Shown: piece after piece, positions 1 to 5,288 of the stretch
Layout of the letters: every line of letters begins with the position of its first letter
How positions within the stretch are numbered: the first letter of the stretch is position 1
Source: Gammaproteobacteria bacterium
GTDB taxonomy: Bacteria > Pseudomonadota > Gammaproteobacteria > Eutrophobiales > Eutrophobiaceae
Assembly: GCA_012270695.1 (NCBI GenBank)
Contig: JAAXHV010000492.1
Coordinates: forward strand, 1 to 7,168
DNA: 7,168 nt
Direction: 5' to 3'
Notes under the pieces: generated by a model
The model's database searches: none
The model's input: only the letters and a program-made list of their open reading frames with translations
Told to the model about the DNA's origin: nothing
Program-made: the position numbers and the translations under genes

Positions 1-916
1 CGGAAACCGGATCGGTCGCATAAGCCGCAGCATAAGCATCGAATATCGACCCGCACTCCGCCACGCCACAAGGGTTAGCGTGCTTGACTATAACACAGGC
101 AGGATCGTTAAACCCCGATACGCATTCCAGGGCGGCATCGGCATCGGCAAGATTATTGTAGGAAAGCGCTTTTCCCTGCAATTGGCGGGCGGCAGCCAGA
201 GTCCCGCTGGCGGGTTTGGGCTCCGTATAGAACGCCGCGGATTGATGGGGATTCTCACCATACCTCAACTCTTCGGCAAGGCTGAACTGCATCGAATACG
301 TATCCGGGTAATTGCTGCTGCTACCCTGGTGGTCCAGCGCACCCAGGTAATTGGCTACATTGGCATCGTAGTTCGCCGTGTGGGAAAAGGCTTTTTGCGC
401 CAGCCTGAAACAGGTCGAGATACTCAGCCGGTTTCCATTTTCCTGTAATTCATTCAATACTTCGGCGTAATCTTCAACATCAATGACGACTCCGGTGAAC
501 TCATAATTCTTGGCCGCGGCCCTGAGCATCGCCGGCCCGCCTATATCAATATTCTCTATTGCTTCAGCCAGGGTGCAGTCAGAGCGGCTGACGGTATCCT
601 CAAAAGGATACAGGTTGACAACAACGAGGTCGATCGGCGCAATATCCAGTTCTTCCATGATCGCATCGTCCCGGCCGCGCCGTCCGAGCAGGCCGCCGTG
701 AATCTTCGGGTGCAACGTTTTCACCCTGCCGTCCATAATCTCCGGAAAACCGGTATATGCGGATACGTCCGTAACCTGGATATTATGGGACCGCAGCAAC
801 CTGAATGTGCCCCCGGTAGAGAGCAAGCCGACGCCCAATCGCTCAAGGGCGTGACAGAATTCTACGATGCCGGATTTGTCCGAAACGCTGATCAGTGCGC
901 GTCTTACACTCACCAT
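1..916 (-). CDS. purH: PurH, bifunctional AICAR transformylase / IMP cyclohydrolase (5' part, runs off the left edge)
   Basis: PurH carries out the last two steps of IMP synthesis: it formylates AICAR with 10-formyl-tetrahydrofolate, then closes the ring. It acts in the cytoplasm. I translated the open frame by hand; 305 residues lie in the window, against about 525 for the family, so roughly the last 40% is outside. The N-terminal MGS-like cyclohydrolase domain shows STGGT (33-37), DGRVKTLHPKIHGG (62-75), NLYPF (101-105) and IDIGGPAMLRAAAKN (123-137). The transformylase domain begins around 205 with RYGENPHQ (218-225) and contains KHANPCG (278-284), whose Lys-His pair is the catalytic pair known in this family. 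The start chosen is ATG 916-914, one base after the fis stop; a GTG follows immediately. No clear Shine-Dalgarno sequence is visible, so translation is probably coupled to fis. Identification is very secure. Confidence 0.97.
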   Translation of the reverse strand, partial: MVSVRRALISVSDKSGIVEFCHALERLGVGLLSTGGTFRLLRSHNIQVTDVSAYTGFPEIMDGRVKTLHPKIHGGLLGRRGRDDAIMEELDIAPIDLVVVNLYPFEDTVSRSDCTLAEAIENIDIGGPAMLRAAAKNYEFTGVVIDVEDYAEVLNELQENGNRLSISTCFRLAQKAFSHTANYDANVANYLGALDHQGSSSNYPDTYSMQFSLAEELRYGENPHQSAAFYTEPKPASGTLAAARQLQGKALSYNNLADADAALECVSGFNDPACVIVKHANPCGVAECGSIFDAYAAAYATDPVS

Positions 917-917
917 G

Positions 918-1184
918 TCAGCGGACTAAACCGCATTTCTTCAATCGGCCCAGTACCGTTCCTCTATTCAGGCCCAGTGCCTGCGCGGTACGGGTTATGT
1001 TACCTTTATATTGATTTAATACGACTTGAAACAGCGGTTTTTCGACTTGGGAAATGACCAGTTCATAAAGATTGGAGGCCTCTTCCCCGTCCAGGTCCTC
1101 AAAATAATTTTGCACATTCACTTCCACACATTTACTGAGGGAATGTGTGTCGGAATTTGTTTGGATGGAATCCGGTTTAGTCAC
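918..1184 (-). CDS. fis: Fis-family DNA-binding protein (nucleoid-associated regulator)
   Basis: Fis is a small homodimeric protein that bends DNA and regulates stable RNA, supercoiling and recombination. This one has 88 residues (E. coli 98); the missing part is the variable N-terminus. The core is well conserved: YFEDLDGEEASNLYELVISQVEKP (about 27-50) forms the dimer helices, and GNITRTAQALGLNRGTV (61-77) is the start of the C-terminal helix-turn-helix. The end of the recognition helix is unusual: where E. coli reads RGTLRKKLKKYG, this protein reads RGTVLGRLKKCG, losing the Arg89 and Lys90 equivalents (Leu78, Gly79). The start is GTG at 1184-1182, with AAGG ending nine bases upstream; no in-frame ATG lies between it and an upstream in-frame TAA. 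It is followed directly by purH, a common partner. dusB, its usual upstream neighbour, is absent. Family assignment is secure; whether it binds canonical Fis sites is uncertain. Confidence 0.93.
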   Translation of the reverse strand: MTKPDSIQTNSDTHSLSKCVEVNVQNYFEDLDGEEASNLYELVISQVEKPLFQVVLNQYKGNITRTAQALGLNRGTVLGRLKKCGLVR

Positions 1185-1200
1185 GGCATTACACCTTTTA
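1181..1200 (-). promoter_or_regulatory. fis translation start with overlapping two-codon mini-ORF
   Basis: Reading the minus strand, AAAAGGTGTA is followed by ATGCCGTGACT. The fis GTG is at 1184-1182. An out-of-frame ATG at 1189-1187 opens a mini-ORF ATG-CCG-TGA whose stop overlaps the fis GTG by two bases. The AAGG motif is 4 bases from that ATG and 9 bases from the GTG, so either could be used. Termination at the TGA could hand ribosomes to the GTG. This is seen in sequence; any regulatory effect is inference. Confidence 0.35.
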
Positions 1201-1207
1201 CTCAGGC

Positions 1208-1213
1208 ATTATA
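1208..1213 (-). promoter_or_regulatory. Candidate -10 box (TATAAT) of a fis-purH promoter
   Basis: A perfect TATAAT lies on the minus strand 23 bases before the fis GTG, in the only gap between the DUF3426 gene and fis. A start near 1201 would give a leader of about 17 bases containing the Shine-Dalgarno sequence. The bases after the box (GCCTGAG) are GC-rich, as in discriminators of stringently controlled promoters, which would suit fis. There is no recognisable TTGACA-like -35 hexamer 16-18 bases upstream (the sequence there is about AAGGGC), so an activator may be needed or the box may be chance. Confidence 0.45.
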
Positions 1214-1271
1214 TTTTGGAAGTTACTTTCGCCCTTTCTGACCCCCTATTTTCCACAATAGCAATCAATAA

Positions 1272-1300
1272 CCGTTCATGCAATCCCTTTTGATGAACAG
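1272..1300 (-). repeat. Imperfect inverted repeat after the DUF3426 gene (weak terminator candidate)
   Basis: On the minus strand CTGTTCAT (1300-1293) pairs with ATGAACGG (1279-1272), giving an 8-bp stem with one G-T pair and a 13-base loop. It begins 16 bases after the DUF3426 stop. The sequence after it is TTATTGATTG, not a true T-run, and the stem is AT-rich, so an intrinsic terminator is doubtful. The rest of the 131-base gap shows no other structure apart from the fis promoter region. Confidence 0.25.
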
Positions 1301-1315
1301 GTGCCAGGATGCCTG

Positions 1316-2230
1316 TCAATGCAACCGAAATTCAAAACTCACGGCCTCTTGTGACGCACCGGCAAGCTCCAGCACAAAATGAATCGGCGCTCCGGGAGTC
1401 ATGCCGGCGGCGGGATTGATATCCGGCTTGAGATATTCGGCAGGTTTGAAACGGCCGTGGGAAATCACCTGTTCATCTGCAGCAAAAATAAGCAATTCAA
1501 TCTCGGGATACGGCTGGATGAATTCGCCCTGATTGACAATAGTGGCACCCACCTGCACGGCATTCCGGTAACGCGGGTGCATCCGTACTTCCCTGTGCAA
1601 CCACTTGATGGCCGACACGTCTCGAAAACGGATCAAATCGCATTGCAGTCTTTCACAGAACTTTTCCGCCCAGGGCGTTAACTGCGGGTACTCGCGCAGC
1701 AGCCAGTCCCTGTTGAACCAGGCAACCTGCATCAGTGCGATCATTGACAGGATAATCAACAAGCCTGCCCAAAAATATCGGGAGGAGGAACCGGTCGGTT
1801 TCTCATATTCGTAGTCAAGTACCGGCGGTAACTCAGCCAGCAACTCGCTGTCTTCCATTGCCTCCGCCGTTACCTTATCAGTCGTCTCCGGCGGCGGGGG
1901 AATCGCCTCATCCGGCGGCGGGATAATTGTTTCATCCTGCTGCGGGGTAATAGTCTCATCCTGCTGCGAGGTCATCGCCTCATCCGGCTCAGGAATTTGC
2001 TGGGCCAGCGTTGGCGCCTGTTGCTCATCGATGTCGGCAGCCGGCGGCCTTGCCACGAGCTCTTCAGGTTGCTGGTCCGCTCGCGGTTTCCTTACAGGGG
2101 CATCGTGCAGTCGTTCCAGCGCATAAAACGTCTCAGCGCAATAACCGCATCTCACCCAGCCATCGGCTGCCTTAAGTTGTGTAGCGCGAATGCGAAACAG
2201 GTGTTCACAGGATGGGCAATCTGTAAACAT
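1316..2230 (-). CDS. Zinc-ribbon and DUF3426 domain membrane protein of unknown function
   Basis: A 304-residue protein with an N-terminal zinc ribbon of the MJ0042 type: CPSC (Cys5, Cys8) and CGYC (Cys28, Cys31). A low-complexity Pro/Glu/Gln-rich linker (about 45-145) follows, with four 8-residue repeats DE(A/T)(M/I)xxxx at 83-114. One transmembrane segment sits at about 152-171 (YFWAGLLIILSMIALMQVAW). The C-terminal DUF3426 domain (about 175-304) includes the family-like stretches RNAVQVGATIVNQGEF and YPEIELLIF. The zinc ribbon should lie in the cytoplasm and DUF3426 in the periplasm, judged from charge around the segment (inference). The ATG at 2230-2228 is 6 bases after the accC stop, with AAGG overlapping that junction, so it is very likely cotranscribed with accBC. 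In related bacteria this gene normally follows prmA; here prmA is missing. The molecular role of the family is not established, and I do not assign one. Confidence 0.9.
   Translation of the reverse strand: MFTDCPSCEHLFRIRATQLKAADGWVRCGYCAETFYALERLHDAPVRKPRADQQPEELVARPPAADIDEQQAPTLAQQIPEPDEAMTSQQDETITPQQDETIIPPPDEAIPPPPETTDKVTAEAMEDSELLAELPPVLDYEYEKPTGSSSRYFWAGLLIILSMIALMQVAWFNRDWLLREYPQLTPWAEKFCERLQCDLIRFRDVSAIKWLHREVRMHPRYRNAVQVGATIVNQGEFIQPYPEIELLIFAADEQVISHGRFKPAEYLKPDINPAAGMTPGAPIHFVLELAGASQEAVSFEFRLH
1889..1984 (-). repeat. Four tandem 24-base repeats inside the DUF3426 gene linker
   Basis: Four consecutive 24-base units encode DEAMTSQQ, DETITPQQ, DETIIPPP and DEAIPPPP (residues 83-114). 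Each begins GATGA and ends in CAGCAG or CCGCCG. The period is exact, with no indels, and keeps the reading frame. The first two units are closest to one another, as are the last two. This is a minisatellite-like array in a disordered linker between the zinc ribbon and the membrane segment; its copy number may vary between strains. Confidence 0.85.
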
Positions 2231-2236
2231 AATGCC

Positions 2237-3580
2237 TTATTTCAGACCAAGCTTGTTTTCCAGGTAGTGAATATCTGTGCCGCCGGCAATAAACGCAGCA
2301 TCATCCAGTAATTTTTGCAGCACAGGAATATTGGTTTTAATTCCTTCTATGACAAGCTCAGACAGCGCAGTGGACATCCGCATCAGGGCCAGTTCACGGG
2401 TTTCTCCATGTGCAATCAGCTTTGCGATCATCGAATCGTAGTGCGGCGGTATCCGATAGCCGTCGTAGATATGCGTCTCCATGCGAATTCCCGGTCCGCC
2501 GGGCTGGTGAAAATGGCTGATCTGTCCGGGTGACGGCATGAACGTATCGGGATCTTCCGCCTGGATACGACATTCAAGCGCGTGGCCGCGGAATTGAATA
2601 TCATCCTGCCGATAACTGAGCACTGCGCCGGCTGCAATACGCAGTTGTTCCTTGACGATATCAACGCCGGTCGCCATTTCAGTAACAGGATGCTCCACCT
2701 GGATCCGGGTATTCATTTCTATAAAATAAAATTCTCCGTCCTGATAAAGAAATTCCATTGTGCCGGCGCCGCGATACCCCATCTCCTTACAGGCATATAC
2801 ACAAGTATTGCCGATTTTCTCCCTCATTTCATCCGTGATACCGACAGCCGGCGCTTCTTCCATGATCTTCTGGTGGCGCCTCTGCATTGAACAGTCCCGT
2901 TCACCCAGGTGTATGACGTTGCCCGCTTCATCTGCCAGAATCTGTATCTCGATATGGCGCGGACGCTCGAGAAATTTTTCCATGTACAAGGTGTCATCGC
3001 CAAACGCGGCGGCGGCCTCGGCACGGGTCACCGCCACGGCATTGCGCAGGGTTGCCTCACTACGCACTATGCGCATTCCCCGTCCACCGCCGCCGGCTGC
3101 GGCTTTAATGATGATCGGGTAACCCAGTTCCCTGGCAGACCTGCCGATTTCGTCAATATCATCACCGATATCGCCGCTTGAGCCAGGAACACAGGGCACG
3201 CCGAATTTTTGCATCTCTTCCCGCGCCGAGATTTTACTGCCCATCAAACGGATGGTATCTGCCCGCGGGCCGATGAATATAAAACCGCTTTCCTCAACCC
3301 GTTCGGCAAAATCGGCATTTTCAGACAGAAACCCGTACCCGGGATGTATCGCCACGGCATCGGTAACCTCAGCGGCGCTGATTACGGCCGGGATATTCAG
3401 GTAACTGCCGGCTGATACGGCCGGACCGATGCAGACCGCTTCATCAGCCAACAGTACGTGCTTTTGTTCCCGGTCTACTTCAGAGAAAACAGCGACTGTC
3501 TTAATGCCGAGTTCGCGACAGGAACGCAGGATACGCAGAGCAATCTCGCCTCGGTTGGCAATGACCACTTTCTCGAGCAT
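2237..3580 (-). CDS. accC: AccC, biotin carboxylase subunit of acetyl-CoA carboxylase
   Basis: AccC uses ATP and bicarbonate to carboxylate the biotin carried by AccB, the first half-reaction of acetyl-CoA carboxylase in fatty-acid synthesis (cytoplasm). The protein has 447 residues, against 449 in E. coli, and the catalytic residues fall at the same numbers: Lys116, Lys159 before the glycine-rich loop AAGGGGRG (160-167), His209, His236, Lys238, Glu276, Glu288, Asn290, Arg292 and Arg338. The N-terminal domain begins EKVVIANRGEIA; HPGYGFLSEN is at 79-88 and the signature MNTRIQVEHPVTE at 289-301. The start is ATG 3580-3578, preceded by GAGAG. It lies 53 bases after accB, a gap containing a hairpin, and 6 bases before the DUF3426 gene. 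Nothing suggests damage or transfer; the call is secure. Confidence 0.98.
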   Translation of the reverse strand: MLEKVVIANRGEIALRILRSCRELGIKTVAVFSEVDREQKHVLLADEAVCIGPAVSAGSYLNIPAVISAAEVTDAVAIHPGYGFLSENADFAERVEESGFIFIGPRADTIRLMGSKISAREEMQKFGVPCVPGSSGDIGDDIDEIGRSARELGYPIIIKAAAGGGGRGMRIVRSEATLRNAVAVTRAEAAAAFGDDTLYMEKFLERPRHIEIQILADEAGNVIHLGERDCSMQRRHQKIMEEAPAVGITDEMREKIGNTCVYACKEMGYRGAGTMEFLYQDGEFYFIEMNTRIQVEHPVTEMATGVDIVKEQLRIAAGAVLSYRQDDIQFRGHALECRIQAEDPDTFMPSPGQISHFHQPGGPGIRMETHIYDGYRIPPHYDSMIAKLIAHGETRELALMRMSTALSELVIEGIKTNIPVLQKLLDDAAFIAGGTDIHYLENKLGLK

Positions 3581-3597
3581 GGTTATCTCTCAACAAT

Positions 3598-3623
3598 GTC
3601 AGCCGGGGCGCCGGTTATCTGAC
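3598..3623 (-). promoter_or_regulatory. Stem-loop between accB and accC
   Basis: Minus-strand order: GTCAG (3623-3619), ATAA bulge, CCGG (3614-3611), CGCC loop, CCGG (3606-3603), CTGAC (3602-3598). This makes nine GC-rich base pairs with one 4-base bulge. The T-run lies before the hairpin rather than after it, so it is not an intrinsic terminator in the gene direction. It ends 17 bases before the accC ATG and just upstream of its GAGAG. A role in mRNA processing, stability or tuning of the AccB:AccC ratio is inference. Confidence 0.5.
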
Positions 3624-3633
3624 AAAAAAGATT

Positions 3634-4110
3634 CTACTGGTCACGGATAATGAACAAGGGTTGTCCGTACTCAACCGGCTCGCCATTAGCGACCATGATG
3701 CGGCTGACGATGCCGGCTTTCTCGGCTTCAACCTGGTTCATGATTTTCATCGCTTCGATAATACAGAGCACGTCGCCTTTTGCCACGGCCTTGCCCAGTT
3801 CGACGAAGGACGGTTTGCCCGGCGCCTGGGCTTCATAGAAAATCCCCACCATGGGCGAACGTACGATGTTTTCCTCCGGTTCTTCAGTCTCTGCCGCTTC
3901 GGGACCCGGCGCAGGTTCCGCAGCGGGAGCGCTGTGCTGGCCGGCAACCTGTATTTCCTTTGCTGGGACAGCGGCGGGGGCCTGTGCCGGCACGGGCGCG
4001 TGCCGGTTGCGGCTCACCCTGACAGAATCCTTGTCCTCGTGGATCTCGATCTCATCGATGGCGGATTCCTCCAGCATCTCGATCAGTTTTTTTACTTTTC
4101 GTATATCCAC
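3634..4110 (-). CDS. accB: AccB, biotin carboxyl carrier protein of acetyl-CoA carboxylase
   Basis: AccB carries the biotin that shuttles carboxyl groups from AccC to the carboxyltransferase AccA/AccD. The 158-residue protein has the usual layout: an N-terminal helix MDIRKVKKLIEMLEES (1-16), a short beta segment ending SVRVSR (29-34), a Pro/Ala/Glu-rich flexible linker (about 38-80), and a biotinyl domain from VRSPMVGIFY (83-92) to the end. The biotinylation motif EAMKIMN is at 119-125, with Lys122 as the acceptor. The 'thumb' loop typical of bacterial BCCP is present as about EAQAPGKPSF (93-102). The start is GTG 4110-4108, supported by alignment of the first residues with MDIRKIKKLIE of E. 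coli; AAAGGGG lies just upstream, inside the end of aroQ, and the gap to the aroQ stop is 4 bases. A secure call. Confidence 0.97.
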   Translation of the reverse strand: MDIRKVKKLIEMLEESAIDEIEIHEDKDSVRVSRNRHAPVPAQAPAAVPAKEIQVAGQHSAPAAEPAPGPEAAETEEPEENIVRSPMVGIFYEAQAPGKPSFVELGKAVAKGDVLCIIEAMKIMNQVEAEKAGIVSRIMVANGEPVEYGQPLFIIRDQ

Positions 4111-4114
4111 GCTC

Positions 4115-4555
4115 TTACCCCTTTAATTTATCCGCGGCCGCCTGCAATGCCAGGCCGTAACCCGGCGCGCCGGCGCCGCTGATCACCGCCACGGCCTGAT
4201 CCGACAGGTAGGAATGGCGCCGGAATTCCTCCCGGGCAAACACATTGGACAGGTGGACTTCAATGAACGGGATAGCAACTCCGGCAAAAGCGTCCCGCAG
4301 GGCGATACTGGTGTGAGTAAATGCCCCGGGATTGATGATGATGAACACGACACCTTCCTTCTTTGCCCGGTGGATGCGGTCAACCAGTTCATGCTCAGCG
4401 TTGGACTGGAAACAGTCCAGGCTGTGGCCCATGCGCTCAGCGGCCTCCACCAGGTCCCCATTGATGTCATCGAGGGTGGTCGTACCGTAAATCTCCGGTT
4501 CCCGCTCCCCGAGCAGGTTCAGGTTGGGCCCGTGCAATACCAGTATGTTTGCCAT
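4115..4555 (-). CDS. aroQ: AroQ, type II 3-dehydroquinate dehydratase
   Basis: AroQ removes water from 3-dehydroquinate to give 3-dehydroshikimate, the third step of the shikimate pathway to aromatic amino acids; the enzyme is a small cytoplasmic dodecamer. At 146 residues it has the usual family length. Key motifs are all present: HGPNLNLLGEREPEIYG (8-24) with Arg18 and the catalytic Tyr23, INPGAFTHTS (74-83) with Asn75 and His81, and EVHLSN (99-104) with His101, followed by AREEFRRHS (107-115) with Arg112. The start is ATG 4555-4553, giving the expected MANILVLHGPN. No recognisable Shine-Dalgarno sequence precedes it. It is the first gene after a good promoter at 4621-4649 and runs with 4 bases into accB. 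Placement of aroQ upstream of accBC is common in proteobacteria. A secure call. Confidence 0.97.
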   Translation of the reverse strand: MANILVLHGPNLNLLGEREPEIYGTTTLDDINGDLVEAAERMGHSLDCFQSNAEHELVDRIHRAKKEGVVFIIINPGAFTHTSIALRDAFAGVAIPFIEVHLSNVFAREEFRRHSYLSDQAVAVISGAGAPGYGLALQAAADKLKG

Positions 4556-4592
4556 GACAATGTCGTCAGATGAAATCAGATGTTCGCTACTT

Positions 4593-4611
4593 TTTGCTGC
4601 ATATTAGCAAA
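4593..4611 (-). promoter_or_regulatory. Small stem-loop at the 5' end of the aroQ-accBC transcript
   Basis: TTTGCT (4611-4606) pairs with AGCAAA (4598-4593) around the loop AATATGC. If transcription starts near 4614, as the promoter predicts, this stem would sit at the very 5' end of the mRNA, a place where hairpins can protect from decay. It is only six pairs, mostly A-T, so it may be meaningless. Confidence 0.2.
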
Positions 4612-4620
4612 GATAGGCGA

Positions 4621-4649
4621 ATTATGCAGAAATTATTTGGTTTTGGCAA
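4621..4649 (-). promoter_or_regulatory. Sigma70-type promoter for aroQ-accB-accC
   Basis: Minus strand: -35 TTGCCA (4649-4644), a 17-base spacer, then -10 CATAAT (4626-4621). Each hexamer is close to consensus (TTGACA and TATAAT) and the spacing is optimal. The start would fall near 4614, leaving a leader of about 60 bases before the aroQ ATG. The position, in the only sizeable gap upstream of aroQ, supports a separate promoter for the aroQ-accBC operon, apart from dsbD and the TlpA-like gene. Confidence 0.65.
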
Positions 4650-4651
4650 GA

Positions 4652-4679
4652 TGAGGTGGGGACAGAACACACCAACTCA
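4652..4679. repeat. Imperfect palindrome containing GGGGACAGAA, after the TlpA-like gene
   Basis: On the plus strand TGA-GGTG (4652-4658) pairs with CACC (4670-4673) and TCA (4677-4679), leaving a 3-base bulge and an 11-base loop. It contains GGGGACAGAA (4658-4667), the same ten bases found twice on the other strand in the heptanucleotide array of dsbD. It lies 34 bases after the TlpA-like gene stop and just upstream of the aroQ promoter. There is no T-run, so it is not a convincing terminator. It may be a remnant of a dispersed repeat (inference). Confidence 0.3.
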
Positions 4680-4712
4680 ATGAACAATGATGAGTAAGAT
4701 ACGACAATGGTT

Positions 4713-5288
4713 TTAAAGTAAGCCAGTGATGATGCTTTCCGCTTCTTCGGTTGGCAGGACACCGGTTTTGATATAGGCTACTTGGCTGTTTCTATTGATA
4801 ATCACGGTATAAGGCAGGGCGCCGACGTGGTTGCCGTAGGTCTCGGCCAGCTTAATTACCTCCAATTCTCCCGCCAATACCGGGTAGTTCATCTTGTTCT
4901 CTGCTACGAACTCGCGTACTTCTTCCGGTTTCTGCAGGGCGATGCCGATGAATTGCAATCCCTTTGCCTGGTACTTGGCCTGCAATAAAACGAACTCCGG
5001 GACTTCCTTTAAACAAGGCGGGCACCAGGTTGCCCAGAAATTCAGCGCAATCACTTTACCGTCCCACTCAGTGATCGAACGCAGCTCCCCGTCCAGGTCC
5101 GGCAGGGTGAAGTCCGGCCTGTGCCTGCCCAGAATAGGCGCGGCCGTGGCAGCTTGCATCGTGTTGCCGTTTGCCTGCGTTGACAAACGGACAACTTCGT
5201 CATGCTGAAAATGGTACAGGCGAAATCCCAGGTAGGCGGAAACAAATACTATCCCTGCCAGCACAAACCATAAAACAGCCCTGCTCAT
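4713..5288 (-). CDS. Membrane-anchored TlpA/ResA-like thiol-disulfide reductase
   Basis: A 191-residue periplasmic thioredoxin-fold protein of the TlpA/ResA type. An uncleaved N-terminal anchor lies at about 5-24 (VLWFVLAGIVFVSAYLGFRL). The thioredoxin domain runs from about 57 (RPDFTLPDLDG) to the end, with FWATWCPPC (84-92) providing the redox pair Cys89 and Cys92. The cis-proline is Pro159 in GALPYTVI. Such proteins reduce disulfides in substrates such as apocytochrome c or copper chaperones and usually receive electrons from DsbD or CcdA. The gene starts at ATG 5288-5286, overlapping the dsbD stop as ATGA, so the two are translationally coupled; this supports DsbD as its electron donor (inference). 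The -WCPPC- motif matches reductases of this group, but the exact substrate cannot be read from the sequence, so no symbol is given. Confidence 0.92.
   Translation of the reverse strand: MSRAVLWFVLAGIVFVSAYLGFRLYHFQHDEVVRLSTQANGNTMQAATAAPILGRHRPDFTLPDLDGELRSITEWDGKVIALNFWATWCPPCLKEVPEFVLLQAKYQAKGLQFIGIALQKPEEVREFVAENKMNYPVLAGELEVIKLAETYGNHVGALPYTVIINRNSQVAYIKTGVLPTEEAESIITGLL

Noticed and set aside
80..448. Plus-strand open frame of 122 codons at the left edge
   Set aside because: The opposite strand carries the clearly recognisable purH frame over the whole stretch, so this is an antisense shadow.
921..934. Short GCGG/CCGC stem at the end of fis, just before purH
   Set aside because: Only four pairs inside coding sequence; too short to separate from chance.
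3615..3640. Intrinsic terminator after accB
   Set aside because: The T-run precedes the hairpin in the direction of transcription, and accC, which must be expressed with accB, follows directly.
3661..4182. Plus-strand open frame of 173 codons opposite accB and the end of aroQ
   Set aside because: It is antisense to two well-identified genes, and its protein has no family-like motif; it is a shadow of their GC-rich codons.
4556..4570. Small palindrome TGAC/GTCA just before the aroQ ATG as a possible operator
   Set aside because: Four-base arms with no match to an operator I recognise; likely chance.
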